A DNA stretch of 64,000 nt from JANPPS01 sp965246835 (GTDB lineage: Bacteria; Pseudomonadota; Alphaproteobacteria; Acetobacterales; Acetobacteraceae): NCBI GenBank assembly GCA_965246835.1, contig CBDFFQ010000001.1, positions 2,542,001 to 2,606,000 of the forward strand. The letters run 5' to 3'. The notes beneath the pieces are model-generated. The model ran no database searches and was not told where the DNA came from. It saw only the letters and a list, made by a program, of their open reading frames with translations. Made by a program: the position numbers and the translations under genes. Below, piece by piece: positions 1-8,510 of this stretch; position 1 is the first letter of the stretch; the number at the start of each line of letters is the position of its first letter.

Positions 1-326
1 ATCGCGACGGGGGCGACCGCGTTGGTCAGGAACAACGTGCCCGCCTCCTCCGGCGTCGTCTGCCCGGCATCCTGGTGCTTCGGACCCGAGATGCCGGCGT
101 TGACGAACAGCAAATCGAGCTCCCCCGGCGTGGCGGCGTGCAAGGCCGCAAGACTCGCCTCATCCGTCACCTCCGCCCGCGCCGGGGTGCCGCCCGCGTC
201 CCGCACGGCCGCCTCGGCCGCCCCGTCCCGCACCGTCCCGGTCACGTCCCAGCCGCGCGATGCGAATTCCCGCACCAGACCGAGCCCAAGGCCGCGGGAG
301 GCGCCAATGATGAGGGCGTGGGGCAT
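1..326 (-). CDS. SDR family oxidoreductase, N-terminal part (runs off the left edge)
   Basis: The reverse strand from an ATG at 326 encodes about 108 residues beginning MPHALIIGASRGLGLGLV, a Rossmann dinucleotide-binding start with the SDR glycine motif (GASRGLG). Further on comes the NAG-type motif (FVNAGISGP). The frame stays open to base 1, so the catalytic Tyr-Lys region lies outside the window. Short-chain dehydrogenases are soluble NAD(P)-dependent enzymes; the substrate cannot be told. It is divergent from the next SDR gene, with about 115 bp between the starts. Confidence 0.85.
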   Translation of the reverse strand, partial: MPHALIIGASRGLGLGLVREFASRGWDVTGTVRDGAAEAAVRDAGGTPARAEVTDEASLAALHAATPGELDLLFVNAGISGPKHQDAGQTTPEEAGTLFLTNAVAPVA

Positions 327-442
327 AGGACAACTCCGATCTGGTGATTTCGGGAAGTTGGGGCGGATAGGCCCGCGTCCAAGGGGAAACCTGGGCCGTT
401 CCGGGCGTTCCCAGGGCACCTTCGACGCGGGAGCACACCACC

Positions 443-1543
443 ATGACCGACCACCTGCCGGCCGCGATGCCCTCGATGGGCGTCGTCGCCATCACCGGCG
501 CCAGCTCCGGCATCGGCCGCGCCACCGCGGCGTTGTTCGCGCGCAAGGGCTGGCGGGTCGGCCTAATCGCGCGCGGTGCCGAGCAGCTGGACGCGGCGCG
601 GGCCGAAGTGGTGGCGGAGGGCGGCACCGCCCTCGTCCAAGTCGCGGACGTGACCGACAGCGCGGCGCTCACGGCGGCGGCGGACGCGATCGAGGCGGCG
701 CTCGGCCCGATCGATGTCTGGGTCAACAATGCGGGCGTCGGCATCTATGGCCGCTTTCTCGACATTCCGGAGGCGGAGTTCCGCCAACTCACCGACATCA
801 ACTATTTCGGCGTGGTCAACGGCACCCGCGTGGCCCTCACCCGCATGCAGGCGCGGGGACGCGGTACTATCGTGCAGGTGGCCTCCACGATCAGCTACCG
901 TGCCGTGCCGCTGCAATCGCCCTATTCCGGCTCCAAATACGCGATCCGCGGCTTCACCGAGGCCGTGCGGTCCGAGCTGATCGCCGATCGCAGCGCCGTG
1001 CACCTGACGATGGTGCATCCGCCCGCCGTCAACACGCCGTTCTACCCGCACGCCCAGTCCCACATGCCGCGCCCGGTCCGCCCGCCGCCCCCGATCTATC
1101 AGCCGGAGATCGTGGCCGATGCGATCCATCTGGCCGCGACGACACGGCGGCGGGAGGTGATGGTCGGCGGGTCCACGGTGGCGTTCGCCTTGGCGAACAA
1201 GGTGGCGCCCGGATTGATGGACCAGCTCGCGGGCCGCTTCGGGGTGCAAACGCAGCAATCCAACCAAGACGGTGCCGTGGCATTGCGCGACCCCAACCTC
1301 ATGCAAGCCGGCACGACGGGCGGAACGCATGGGCCGTTCGACGCCGAGAGCCTCGGCGTCTGTCCGCAGATGTGGGCGGAGCGCAATCGCACCGTGGCCT
1401 GGGCCGGGATCGGACTGGCCGTCGCCGGGCTGGCGCTGGCGATCCGTCCGCCCCGATTGCCCCGCGCGCCGGGTGCGCAATCTTTGATGCAGGTGCTGGC
1501 CGCCGGCGCCATGCTCGGCGGCCGCTTGCTGGCGCGGCGATGA
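443..1543 (+). CDS. SDR family oxidoreductase with C-terminal hydrophobic tail
   Basis: A 366-residue protein. The N-terminus holds the cofactor motif TGASSGIG (residues 18-25), then VNNAG near residue 94 and the catalytic pattern YSGSK near 160, all typical of classical SDRs. It is about 100 residues longer than a minimal SDR. The extra C-terminus contains a hydrophobic stretch (TVAWAGIGLAVAGLALAI) that could anchor it in the inner membrane. A GGAG lies 9-10 nt before the ATG. Its stop overlaps the start of the next gene (ATGA), so the two are probably translated together. Substrate unknown. Confidence 0.9.
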   Translation: MTDHLPAAMPSMGVVAITGASSGIGRATAALFARKGWRVGLIARGAEQLDAARAEVVAEGGTALVQVADVTDSAALTAAADAIEAALGPIDVWVNNAGVGIYGRFLDIPEAEFRQLTDINYFGVVNGTRVALTRMQARGRGTIVQVASTISYRAVPLQSPYSGSKYAIRGFTEAVRSELIADRSAVHLTMVHPPAVNTPFYPHAQSHMPRPVRPPPPIYQPEIVADAIHLAATTRRREVMVGGSTVAFALANKVAPGLMDQLAGRFGVQTQQSNQDGAVALRDPNLMQAGTTGGTHGPFDAESLGVCPQMWAERNRTVAWAGIGLAVAGLALAIRPPRLPRAPGAQSLMQVLAAGAMLGGRLLARR

Positions 1544-1959
1544 CGCCGCCGCCGGTCACGTGCCTGCTGGAGACCAGCCTTTACGTCGCAGACCTCGACG
1601 TGTCGCGCGCCTTCTATGCGCGGGTGTTTGGCTTTCAGCCGCTGCTAACCGATGAGCGCATGGCGGCCTTCTCCGTGCCGGGCATGGGGGTGTTGCTGCT
1701 GTTCCGGCGTGGCGGCTCGGTCACGCCCAGCGAGGTCCCGGGCGGGGTGATCCCGCCGCATGACGGGCACGGCACGCAGCATCTTTGTTTCGCCGTGCCG
1801 CTCGCGGCAGTGGAGGAGTGGGCGGCGCACCTGACCGCCTGCGACGTGCCGCTCGAGAGCCGCGTCGTGCAAAATGTCGGCGGCACCAGCCTCTATTTCC
1901 GCGATCCCGACGGCCATTCGCTGGAGGTTGCGGGCCCCGGCCTGTGGGCGATCTATTAG
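1540..1959 (+). CDS. VOC (glyoxalase/bleomycin resistance) superfamily protein
   Basis: A 139-residue single-module VOC protein. It opens with the beta strand ETSLYVADLDVSRAFYARVF, has the metal-ligand-like region GTQHLCFAV in the middle and ends with the classic YFRDPDGHSLEV, where the final E is usually a metal ligand. Such proteins are metal-dependent lyases, isomerases, dioxygenases or binding proteins; the substrate is not evident. The ATG overlaps the stop of the SDR gene, so a two-gene operon is likely. Confidence 0.88.
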   Translation: MTPPPVTCLLETSLYVADLDVSRAFYARVFGFQPLLTDERMAAFSVPGMGVLLLFRRGGSVTPSEVPGGVIPPHDGHGTQHLCFAVPLAAVEEWAAHLTACDVPLESRVVQNVGGTSLYFRDPDGHSLEVAGPGLWAIY

Positions 1960-1977
1960 CCGGGCCCTGGATCGGAT

Positions 1978-2751
1978 ATGCCCCGGCCGATGAAGCCCGG
2001 TCTGATCCTGATTGCCTGGTTGGCGGCGCACACGGCTCAGGCCGCGATCCCCGATGGCTGGGCCCAGCAGCAATCGGCGTTGTGCACCACCGCGATCACG
2101 GAGGCCGAAGCGCGGCGCGGCACGGCACCGGGCCTGCTGTCTGCCATTGCCCGCGCCGAAAGCGGCCGGCCGGTGCCGCCCTTGCCGGGTCTGCAGCCCT
2201 GGCCCTGGGCGATCAACGCGGATGGCGCGGCCCTGTATTTCGACAGCAAGCCCGCGGCCGTCATATGGGTCACGCAGGCCTTGGCGCGGGGCGTCCGGCA
2301 GATCGACGTGGGCTGCATGCAGATCAATCTACAAGCCCACCCCGCGGCCTTCGCCAGCATCGAGCAGGCGTTCGACCCGGCTGCCAACGCCGACTACGCC
2401 GCAACCTTCCTGCTGCGCCTGCGCGACGACGCCGGCGGCAACTGGTTCGTGGCCACCGGTTACTACCATTCCCGCACGCCGGAGCTGGCGGCCAATTACC
2501 GGGAGCGCGTGGCGGCGATCGCGGCCGGGCGGACGCCGCCAGTATCGCTCGGCATGCCGCTCTATATGCGCGCGATCCAGCAAGGCAGCCTGCGCATCCA
2601 GCTCGCGGGCGGCGGCGTGTTGCGCATCAACGTGCGGCGGCAGCCGGCGCCCCGGCCGCGCCGCCTCACGGCGTGTCAGGTGGCCAGCGTGCTGGGGGAC
2701 TACATGGCCGCCCCGGCGCGGGCCCGCTGCGGCGGCGTGCGCCGCGGGTAG
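1978..2751 (+). CDS. Lytic transglycosylase, SLT domain, exported
   Basis: A 257-residue protein with a signal peptide (residues 1-23, ending TAQA before AIPDGW). The SLT catalytic pattern is visible: AIARAESG, with the probable catalytic Glu, and IDVGCMQINLQAHP, the usual G-x-M-Q-(I/L) region. This family cleaves peptidoglycan in the periplasm to release anhydromuropeptides, often to make room for envelope machines. No secretion or flagellar genes are next to it, so the partner is unknown. It follows the VOC gene by 18 bp on the same strand. Confidence 0.87.
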   Translation: MPRPMKPGLILIAWLAAHTAQAAIPDGWAQQQSALCTTAITEAEARRGTAPGLLSAIARAESGRPVPPLPGLQPWPWAINADGAALYFDSKPAAVIWVTQALARGVRQIDVGCMQINLQAHPAAFASIEQAFDPAANADYAATFLLRLRDDAGGNWFVATGYYHSRTPELAANYRERVAAIAAGRTPPVSLGMPLYMRAIQQGSLRIQLAGGGVLRINVRRQPAPRPRRLTACQVASVLGDYMAAPARARCGGVRRG

Positions 2752-2904
2752 AGGACTCGCGCGCCCCGGCGTAAACCGCTATAGACACGGAAGGTCCGCC
2801 ACCGCCACGGCTCGGCCCGCTCCCCCCGCTGGCATCCAGCCGGGGCGGCACCATGTTCTTTTTCGTTCCACCGCCCTCCTGTTCACACACGCCGAGACCT
2901 CTGC

Positions 2905-3591
2905 ATGAGCAACCCTGATCGCCGCTCCTTCGACAGCCCCCGCCGCGGCAGCCGCGGGCGCGACCGTAACGATGATTTTCCCCCCGCACGCGGCCGGGAT
3001 GAGCCGTATGTTCCGCGGGACTCTTTCGTCCCCCGTGGCGGGGACCGTGCGCCCCCGGGCTTCGGCGGCCCCCGCGCCACACCCTCCGGCCCTGAGACCG
3101 GCGCCGTGGTCAAGTGGTTCAACGCCGAGAAGGGCTTCGGCTTCGTCGAGCTCGAGAATGGTGGCGGCGATGCGTTCCTGCACATCAGCGTGCTGTCCCG
3201 CGCCGGGCACCAAACGGTGCAGCCCGGGGCGCAGCTGCGCGTGCTGGTGACGCCGGGCCAGAAGGGTCCGCAGATCGCCGAGGTCAACAGCGTGACCGAG
3301 GGCACGGCCCCGGTGCAGACCAGCTCCTACGCTGCCGAGCGTCCGCGCCCCGCCCCGCGCGCCCCGGTGGACGCCAGCATGGCCGTCGAGATGCGCGGCA
3401 CGGTCAAGTGGTTCAACGCCGAGAAGGGCTTCGGCTTCGTGATGCCCGATGGCGGCGGCAAGGATGTGTTCGTGCACATCTCCGCGCTCAACCGCGGCGG
3501 GCTCGCGGGCCTCGAGCCCAACCAGACCGTCCGCATGCAGGTGGCCGACGGCCGCCGCGGGCCGGAGGCGGTGTCGGTCGAAGCGGCTTAA
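2905..3591 (+). CDS. Cold-shock protein with two CSD domains
   Basis: A 228-residue protein with an Arg/Gly/Pro-rich disordered N-terminus (residues 1-65) and two cold-shock domains. Each carries KWFNAEKGFGF (RNP1-type) and a following HIS (RNP2-type). This double-CSD layout is common in alphaproteobacteria, where such proteins bind single-stranded RNA or DNA and help with RNA folding in cold or stress. About 150 bases without a gene precede it, consistent with a long regulatory leader. A clear terminator follows. Confidence 0.92.
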   Translation: MSNPDRRSFDSPRRGSRGRDRNDDFPPARGRDEPYVPRDSFVPRGGDRAPPGFGGPRATPSGPETGAVVKWFNAEKGFGFVELENGGGDAFLHISVLSRAGHQTVQPGAQLRVLVTPGQKGPQIAEVNSVTEGTAPVQTSSYAAERPRPAPRAPVDASMAVEMRGTVKWFNAEKGFGFVMPDGGGKDVFVHISALNRGGLAGLEPNQTVRMQVADGRRGPEAVSVEAA

Positions 3592-3612
3592 CGCCGTCTG
3601 CCGCATGAAATC

Positions 3613-3645
3613 AGGGGCGGTCCGCGCGGCGGGCCGCCCCTTTTC
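3613..3645 (+). terminator. Rho-independent terminator after the cold-shock gene
   Basis: Inverted repeat AGGGGCGG (3613-3620) and CCGCCCCT (3634-3641), with a short GC-rich loop and a run of T (3641-3644). It lies between two converging genes and can serve the cold-shock transcript. Confidence 0.8.
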
Positions 3646-3648
3646 GAT

Positions 3649-5559
3649 TCAGCCGTCCTTCTCCAGCGTGATCTGCGCCGCGATATCCCGCCGGATCTCC
3701 TCCAGTGCCTTGGCCGCCGCGAGCCGCAACGCGCCCTCGCACAGCGGCTGGTCGATGCGGGACACGAACTTGCGCCTCACGCTCACCGTGCCCTCGGCAA
3801 ATGTCCAGCGACTGTCGTAGCTGAACGCAGCGTCCGCGACCTGCCGGGGCCGCGGCAGGCGGGCGGGGTGGTAACCCGGCGGCAACTCGAGGCTCAACTC
3901 CTCCGTCTGCTCGCCGGCATAGCAGGGGGTCGGCTCCGCCACCGGCAGATCCCGGATCGAAAGCGGGCCCAGCATGCCATCGCCCGGCCGCGGCAGCAGG
4001 CGCAGCCCGGTCGGCAACGCGAAGCCGTCCCCGTCCAGCCACTCCGGGTGCGGCTCGAGCGTGAAGTGGCCCCGCATTTGATAGTCGGGGCCCATCGTGT
4101 CCAGCGCACCCGGTGTGAGCACTCCGCCACCGGCCTGGCCGAGCGAGCGGAGTTGATCCGCCGCCGCCGCTGCACCGCCCCGTGCCAGCACACGGTTGGC
4201 GAACTGCCGTAGCACCGTCGCATACGGCCCGGCGCTGTCCGTTACGCTTTTTCCGGTCACCACGCCCTCGGCGGAAAGGATCATGGTCGTCTGCAGCCGC
4301 TCGGTCGCAAGGCCCGGCGGCATCGGCGCCAGGCGGGTGGCCCCGGCGCCGGCTGCCGTCACATGCAGGATCGGCTTGCCATAGGATTGCGCCTGCACCG
4401 TCCCGAACGGCGCGCCGCCGGCCGTGGTGTCGGCATACAGCTCCCAGTCCGGCAAATAAGTGATCACGTGGTTGAATGCACTCAGCGTGGGCGGTCCGCT
4501 CAGCGTGTAGGTGGGCGTGAGGTTGACCAGCACCGGTTCCGCCACGATCCCCCGCGCCCGCAGCAGCGCCACCAGCAGCGCCACCTGGTCCTTGCAATCG
4601 CCATAACGGTTCGCCAGCACCTGGTCCGCCGCATGCGGCACGAAGGCGCCGTCGCCTACATAGATTGCCACCCAGCGCACCCGGCGGCTCACCCATTCAT
4701 ACAGGCGCTGCGCCTCCTCCCGCTTGGTGGTGGCCCCGGACGCGACCTCGTCCGCCAGCGCCTGGATCGCCGGAGTCACCGCCGTCTTGGGCGCGAACAG
4801 CCCGGCGTAGGTCCGGCTGAACGCCGGCCAGTCCGCAAAGGTGGAGAGGAACAGCCGCGGCGCGCGATCGAGCGGGGACAGCGCCGCCTGGTCGCTCGTT
4901 TGGGGCGGGGCGTTCCAGTGCCAGCGATGAACGCGCCGGCCGCCCTCCTCGGCCACGGTATAGCCGGGCCCATGCTCCTCGCGCGTGAGCGTCATGCTGG
5001 CGGGGAGGCTGACCGATATTTCGGCGTTGTCCCAGGCCAGCGTGCGGATGAAAAAATGGGTGTTGGCATATTGCCCCGAAAATACCGGCTTGTGCACGGT
5101 GCGGCGCCACGTGACCGACAGCAGGTCCCCTCCGGCCGCGTCGGGCAGGACGGCCACGATCTGCTTGCGATTGGTGAACTCGGGCACGTTGGGCGTGCCG
5201 GGTGCCAATTGGGTGCGGATGGCGCCCGGCAGGACGGGAATGCGCCGCCCATCGGGTTTCTGGGTATAGCCCTCGATGAGCTCGAGGTCCTCGATGTCGC
5301 TGGTATAGGTGAGGCTTTGCTGCGCATCGGCCCGGGCGGCAGCGTCGTTGGCGACGGCGATCTGCATCTCGATGGTCTGCACGGCCCGGCCATCGGCCTC
5401 GACGACGGTGGTGGCGCGCAGCAGGCGGATGCTGGCGGCGGGCTCGGCACGGGCGGCACCGATGGCGAGCAGGCTGGCGCCGAGGATGGGGAGGGCCCGC
5501 CCCCTCACGGCGTATCTTCCGCCGGGCAAGCCAAACGGTCTCACGATCTTCTCTGACAT
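3649..5559 (-). CDS. DUF3857 / transglutaminase-like exported protein
   Basis: A 636-residue protein. The start at 5559 (MSEKIVRP) is chosen over an ATG 21 bases upstream because GGAAGGA lies 9 nt before it. A signal sequence ends near ARAEP. The first half matches the DUF3857 beta-rich domain. The centre holds the transglutaminase-core pattern NRYGDCKDQV with the catalytic Cys, with later His (FNHVITYLPD) and Asp positions. The C-terminus is DUF3858-like. The family is periplasmic or surface-bound; its reaction is undefined in most members. It lies downstream of a small membrane-protein gene on the same strand. Confidence 0.85.
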   Translation of the reverse strand: MSEKIVRPFGLPGGRYAVRGRALPILGASLLAIGAARAEPAASIRLLRATTVVEADGRAVQTIEMQIAVANDAAARADAQQSLTYTSDIEDLELIEGYTQKPDGRRIPVLPGAIRTQLAPGTPNVPEFTNRKQIVAVLPDAAGGDLLSVTWRRTVHKPVFSGQYANTHFFIRTLAWDNAEISVSLPASMTLTREEHGPGYTVAEEGGRRVHRWHWNAPPQTSDQAALSPLDRAPRLFLSTFADWPAFSRTYAGLFAPKTAVTPAIQALADEVASGATTKREEAQRLYEWVSRRVRWVAIYVGDGAFVPHAADQVLANRYGDCKDQVALLVALLRARGIVAEPVLVNLTPTYTLSGPPTLSAFNHVITYLPDWELYADTTAGGAPFGTVQAQSYGKPILHVTAAGAGATRLAPMPPGLATERLQTTMILSAEGVVTGKSVTDSAGPYATVLRQFANRVLARGGAAAAADQLRSLGQAGGGVLTPGALDTMGPDYQMRGHFTLEPHPEWLDGDGFALPTGLRLLPRPGDGMLGPLSIRDLPVAEPTPCYAGEQTEELSLELPPGYHPARLPRPRQVADAAFSYDSRWTFAEGTVSVRRKFVSRIDQPLCEGALRLAAAKALEEIRRDIAAQITLEKDG

Positions 5560-5609
5560 GGCTGGGGTCCTTCCGGGCATGGATCAGCGTCGGTGCTGGA
5601 AAGCTCTCG

Positions 5610-5786
5610 TCATCTCGGATCGGTCCTGTATCGATACAATGAATATCCGAGCAGCAGGAAGAACGACACCGCGACGGTCGTCAGGGCATGGTCGAGCTCC
5701 GTGCCCGGAAAGCGCGTGGCGACGACGAAGGTCGCTGGCGCGATCAAGGCAAAAAAACCGATTTTGAAGGCGTTCCTAAGAGCCAC
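5610..5786 (-). CDS. Small predicted membrane protein, GTG start
   Basis: A 58-residue frame beginning (V/M)ALRNAFKIGFFALIAP, with two hydrophobic segments around residues 8-22 and 36-49 and a basic end (YRYRTDPR). The GTG at 5786 is preceded by AAAGGAAC at a normal distance. The frame overlaps the last 11 bases of the upstream hydrolase gene, which suggests translational coupling. No homologue recognised; function unknown. Confidence 0.5.
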   Translation of the reverse strand: MALRNAFKIGFFALIAPATFVVATRFPGTELDHALTTVAVSFFLLLGYSLYRYRTDPR

Positions 5787-6693
5787 TTCCAGTTCCTTTC
5801 AGATACTCCTCGAGCGGCGGTCCCCAAAGCCGGACGCCGCCGACGCCGTTGAACATCGCGTGCCCGTCATAGCCAAAGACGCCGGGCTCCACGAAATTCG
5901 CGCGCCCCCCGGCGGCTGTGTAGGCGCCGTGCATGGCCCGGCCCAGATCGGGCGAGAAGAAGCTGTCATTGGTCGCATACACCCACAGCATGGGCGTGGT
6001 CGCCGTGGCGCCCAGCTTCCCGGCATCCGCCACCATCCGGTCGGCATGGCAGACCTGGCCGATGGCGCCGCCGATCCGCCCGCCGATCCCGCCAGAAACG
6101 TTGATGACGGCCGAGACTTTGGGGTGCGGAAGGCTGTTGTAAGCGATGGCGGTGTAGCCGCCGGTGCTGGCGCCGATCACCACGGCCTGGTCTCGCTGCG
6201 CGCCGGGCAGGGCGGTGGCATACTCGACGGCCGCGGCAACGTCCCGCGCGGACTCGAGCGCGATGACACCGGGCTGCAGATCGTCGCACTTGCGCAAGCC
6301 GTTGGGCCCGAGTGCCATCAGCGCACTGTCGACGCCGCCCGTTGCCCCATACCCGCGGCGGAGCGGCATCACGACCATGTAGCCATGTCGCAGGAACCAT
6401 CGGGGCGCTTCGTCATCGCAATTATGCGGTCGGAGGATGGCTTTAGTCAGCCCGGTGCCGTGATTGAGGACTGCGACCCGGGCCGGCCCTTCGCCCTCTG
6501 GCCTGCAGATGCGGGCGTAGAGCAGCCGGGACGTATTGTCCTTGTCCACCATCGGAACCCAGTGCGCTTGCTCCCGCCAGCGACCGTTTATGGCCCCGAC
6601 CGGGCCAGGGTCGGTTGGGGGCGCGATCGGGGCAGCGCAGGCTGCCAAAAGGATAAATGGTTGGAGTTTAAACACCAGAGTAACGACGTTCAT
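5776..6693 (-). CDS. Alpha/beta hydrolase, predicted lipoprotein
   Basis: A 305-residue protein. The start at 6693 is chosen because GGAGG lies 8 nt upstream. It also places a lipoprotein signal at the N-terminus, with the lipobox LLAAC followed by a Pro-rich segment. The fold is a dienelactone-hydrolase-like alpha/beta hydrolase: nucleophile elbow VIGASTGGY, acid in YATNDSFF and His in FGYDGHAMF. An early HGTG may form the oxyanion hole. It probably hydrolyses an ester or peptide bond at the envelope; substrate unknown. It overlaps a small membrane-protein gene downstream. Confidence 0.8.
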   Translation of the reverse strand: MNVVTLVFKLQPFILLAACAAPIAPPTDPGPVGAINGRWREQAHWVPMVDKDNTSRLLYARICRPEGEGPARVAVLNHGTGLTKAILRPHNCDDEAPRWFLRHGYMVVMPLRRGYGATGGVDSALMALGPNGLRKCDDLQPGVIALESARDVAAAVEYATALPGAQRDQAVVIGASTGGYTAIAYNSLPHPKVSAVINVSGGIGGRIGGAIGQVCHADRMVADAGKLGATATTPMLWVYATNDSFFSPDLGRAMHGAYTAAGGRANFVEPGVFGYDGHAMFNGVGGVRLWGPPLEEYLKGTGSGS

Positions 6694-6790
6694 GAATGTA
6701 GCCTCCGGATCAACTTTGCCGCTTCTCGAACAGCGAGCAGTACACGAATATCTGTGCAAATAACTTCGAAACCAAAAAACATGTTGTGGA

Positions 6791-7045
6791 TTAAGCGCAC
6801 CGAAAGACCGTACCGTTGTCGCTATAAAAATAAATAAAAGTTGTAAATACGATCGAATACAGCAGTATCTCCCTTTCTACTTTCATCTCCTTAAACTTCT
6901 CCCACATCACACTCTTCCCTATGTCGTGCTGAAGACCGTGAGACAATCGGCGCTTAATTTGATCGGAATTTTCCAAATTGGTTAGCTCTGCCCCGAAGCT
7001 TTCCAAGAATGAACCCGACATCGCGCCATTGGGAAACTTCGTCAT
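6791..7045 (-). CDS. Hypothetical protein, AT-rich, uncertain
   Basis: An 84-residue frame (MTKFPNGAMSGSFLES...) with one hydrophobic stretch near the C-terminus (ILLYSIVFTTFIYFY). The stretch from about 6,690 to 7,240 is clearly richer in A+T than the genes around it, so this may be an acquired or decaying insert. No strong ribosome site; a further in-frame ATG lies at 7021. I recognise no family. Apart from this frame I see nothing in 6694-7331. Confidence 0.3.
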   Translation of the reverse strand: MTKFPNGAMSGSFLESFGAELTNLENSDQIKRRLSHGLQHDIGKSVMWEKFKEMKVEREILLYSIVFTTFIYFYSDNGTVFRCA

Positions 7046-7331
7046 GAAGCCTTGACGGCCACGTCCAAACGGCAGTTTTGCGCGCCGAGTGCCGACATCA
7101 ACTAAGCGCACCCGGCAAGTATAGATACATCACGTTGATCATCTTCCCAAGTAAAGACCAGATATTTCAAAAAACAGCATGTGAGAAAATCTTGCCGCTG
7201 ACCCATCAAATCGGTATCAAATCGATGGTAAGAAGATGCTGGCGGAGGGCAATCCATGACCGAACCGGGTCAGCACCGCCGTCGCCCAGCCCCGATTGCA
7301 CCCGCAAAACCTCCGTGTGACAGTCCCCCGC

Positions 7332-8510
7332 ATGACCACGCCCCTACCGCTCTCGAGCCTCGTCGTCTTGGACCTCACCCTCGCCCGCGCCGGGCCCACC
7401 TGCGTGCGGCATTTGGCGGACTGGGGCGCCGACGTGATCCGGATCGAGCCGCCGGCGACGGATGGGGAGGACATTGCCGGGGACCGGGATGGCCCGGATT
7501 TCCAGAACCTGCATCGCAACAAGCGCATGGTGCAGCTCAACCTGAAATCGCCCGAGGGGCACGCCGCCTTCATGCGCCTGGTGAAGACCGCGGACGTGAT
7601 CGTCGAGAACATGCGGGCCTCGGTCAAACACCGGCTCGGCATCGCGTGGGATGACGTGCATGCCGTCAACCCGCGCCTGGTCTATGGCAGCATCAGCGGC
7701 TTCGGGCAGGATGGGCCGTATGGCGCGCGCGCCGGGGTGGACCAGATCGCGCAGGGCATGTCCGGCCTCATGAGCATAACCGGCCTCCCCGGTCAGGGCC
7801 CGGTGCGGGCGGGCATCCCGGTCGCGGACCTCACGGCCGGCAACCTCCTCGCCTTCGGCATCATGACCGCGCTGTTCGAGCGGGAGCGGACGGGCGTCGG
7901 CCGCTGGGTCACGACCTCGTTGCTCGAGGCGCAGACCTTCATGCTGGATTTCCAGGCCGCGCGCTGGCTGATGAAAGGCGAAGTCGCGGGACAGGCCGGC
8001 AACGACCATCCGACCGGCATCCCCACCGGCGTGTTCCCGACCACGGACGGCCACATCAACATCGCCGCCAGCTCCGCCCGGCTCTGGGACCGGTTCTGCG
8101 GCGCCATCGGCCATCCGGAATGGGCGCAACGGGAGGGATGGACCACCCAGGCCGGGCGCAGCGCGGACCGCAAGACGATCAACGCCACGATTTCCGACGT
8201 CACACGCACCCGCCCGGCGGCAGAGTGGATCGCGCTGTTCGAGGGCGCCGGCATTCCCGCCGGGCCGATCTACACGATCGACCAGGTGTTTGCGGATCCG
8301 CAGGTGCAGCACCTCGGCCTCGCCACGCCCGTCACACATCCCCGGTTGGGCGATATTCGCGTCGTGGCCTCCCCGCTGAACCTCTCTGGCGTGTCGAAGA
8401 CGGTGCGGTCCCCGACGGCGGAGGCCGGGGCACATACCGAGGCGGTGCTGCTCGGGCTCGGCTACGATGCAGCGGAAGTGGCGGCGCTGCGCAGCAAGGG
8501 TGCGCTCTGA
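7332..8510 (+). CDS. CaiB/BaiF (family III) CoA-transferase
   Basis: A 392-residue protein. The start (MTTPLPLSSLVVLDLT) is placed at 7332, where family members begin; an upstream ATG at 7296 would add 12 residues. Family III features: LADWGADVIRIEPP, DGPDFQNLHRNKRMVQLNLKS, and NPRLVYGSISGFGQDGPY followed by AGVDQ, whose Asp is the catalytic nucleophile forming the acyl-anhydride. Members move CoA between carboxylic acids, for example formyl-, carnitinyl- or succinyl-CoA. The donor and acceptor cannot be read here. The stop abuts the stop of the converging flavoprotein gene. Confidence 0.9.
   Translation: MTTPLPLSSLVVLDLTLARAGPTCVRHLADWGADVIRIEPPATDGEDIAGDRDGPDFQNLHRNKRMVQLNLKSPEGHAAFMRLVKTADVIVENMRASVKHRLGIAWDDVHAVNPRLVYGSISGFGQDGPYGARAGVDQIAQGMSGLMSITGLPGQGPVRAGIPVADLTAGNLLAFGIMTALFERERTGVGRWVTTSLLEAQTFMLDFQAARWLMKGEVAGQAGNDHPTGIPTGVFPTTDGHINIAASSARLWDRFCGAIGHPEWAQREGWTTQAGRSADRKTINATISDVTRTRPAAEWIALFEGAGIPAGPIYTIDQVFADPQVQHLGLATPVTHPRLGDIRVVASPLNLSGVSKTVRSPTAEAGAHTEAVLLGLGYDAAEVAALRSKGAL

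Noticed and set aside
22..1959. A 645-codon plus-strand frame covering the SDR and VOC genes
   Set aside because: Its first 500 codons are an Arg/Gly/Pro-rich shadow of the SDR gene in another frame; only the end, from 1540, is the true VOC protein.
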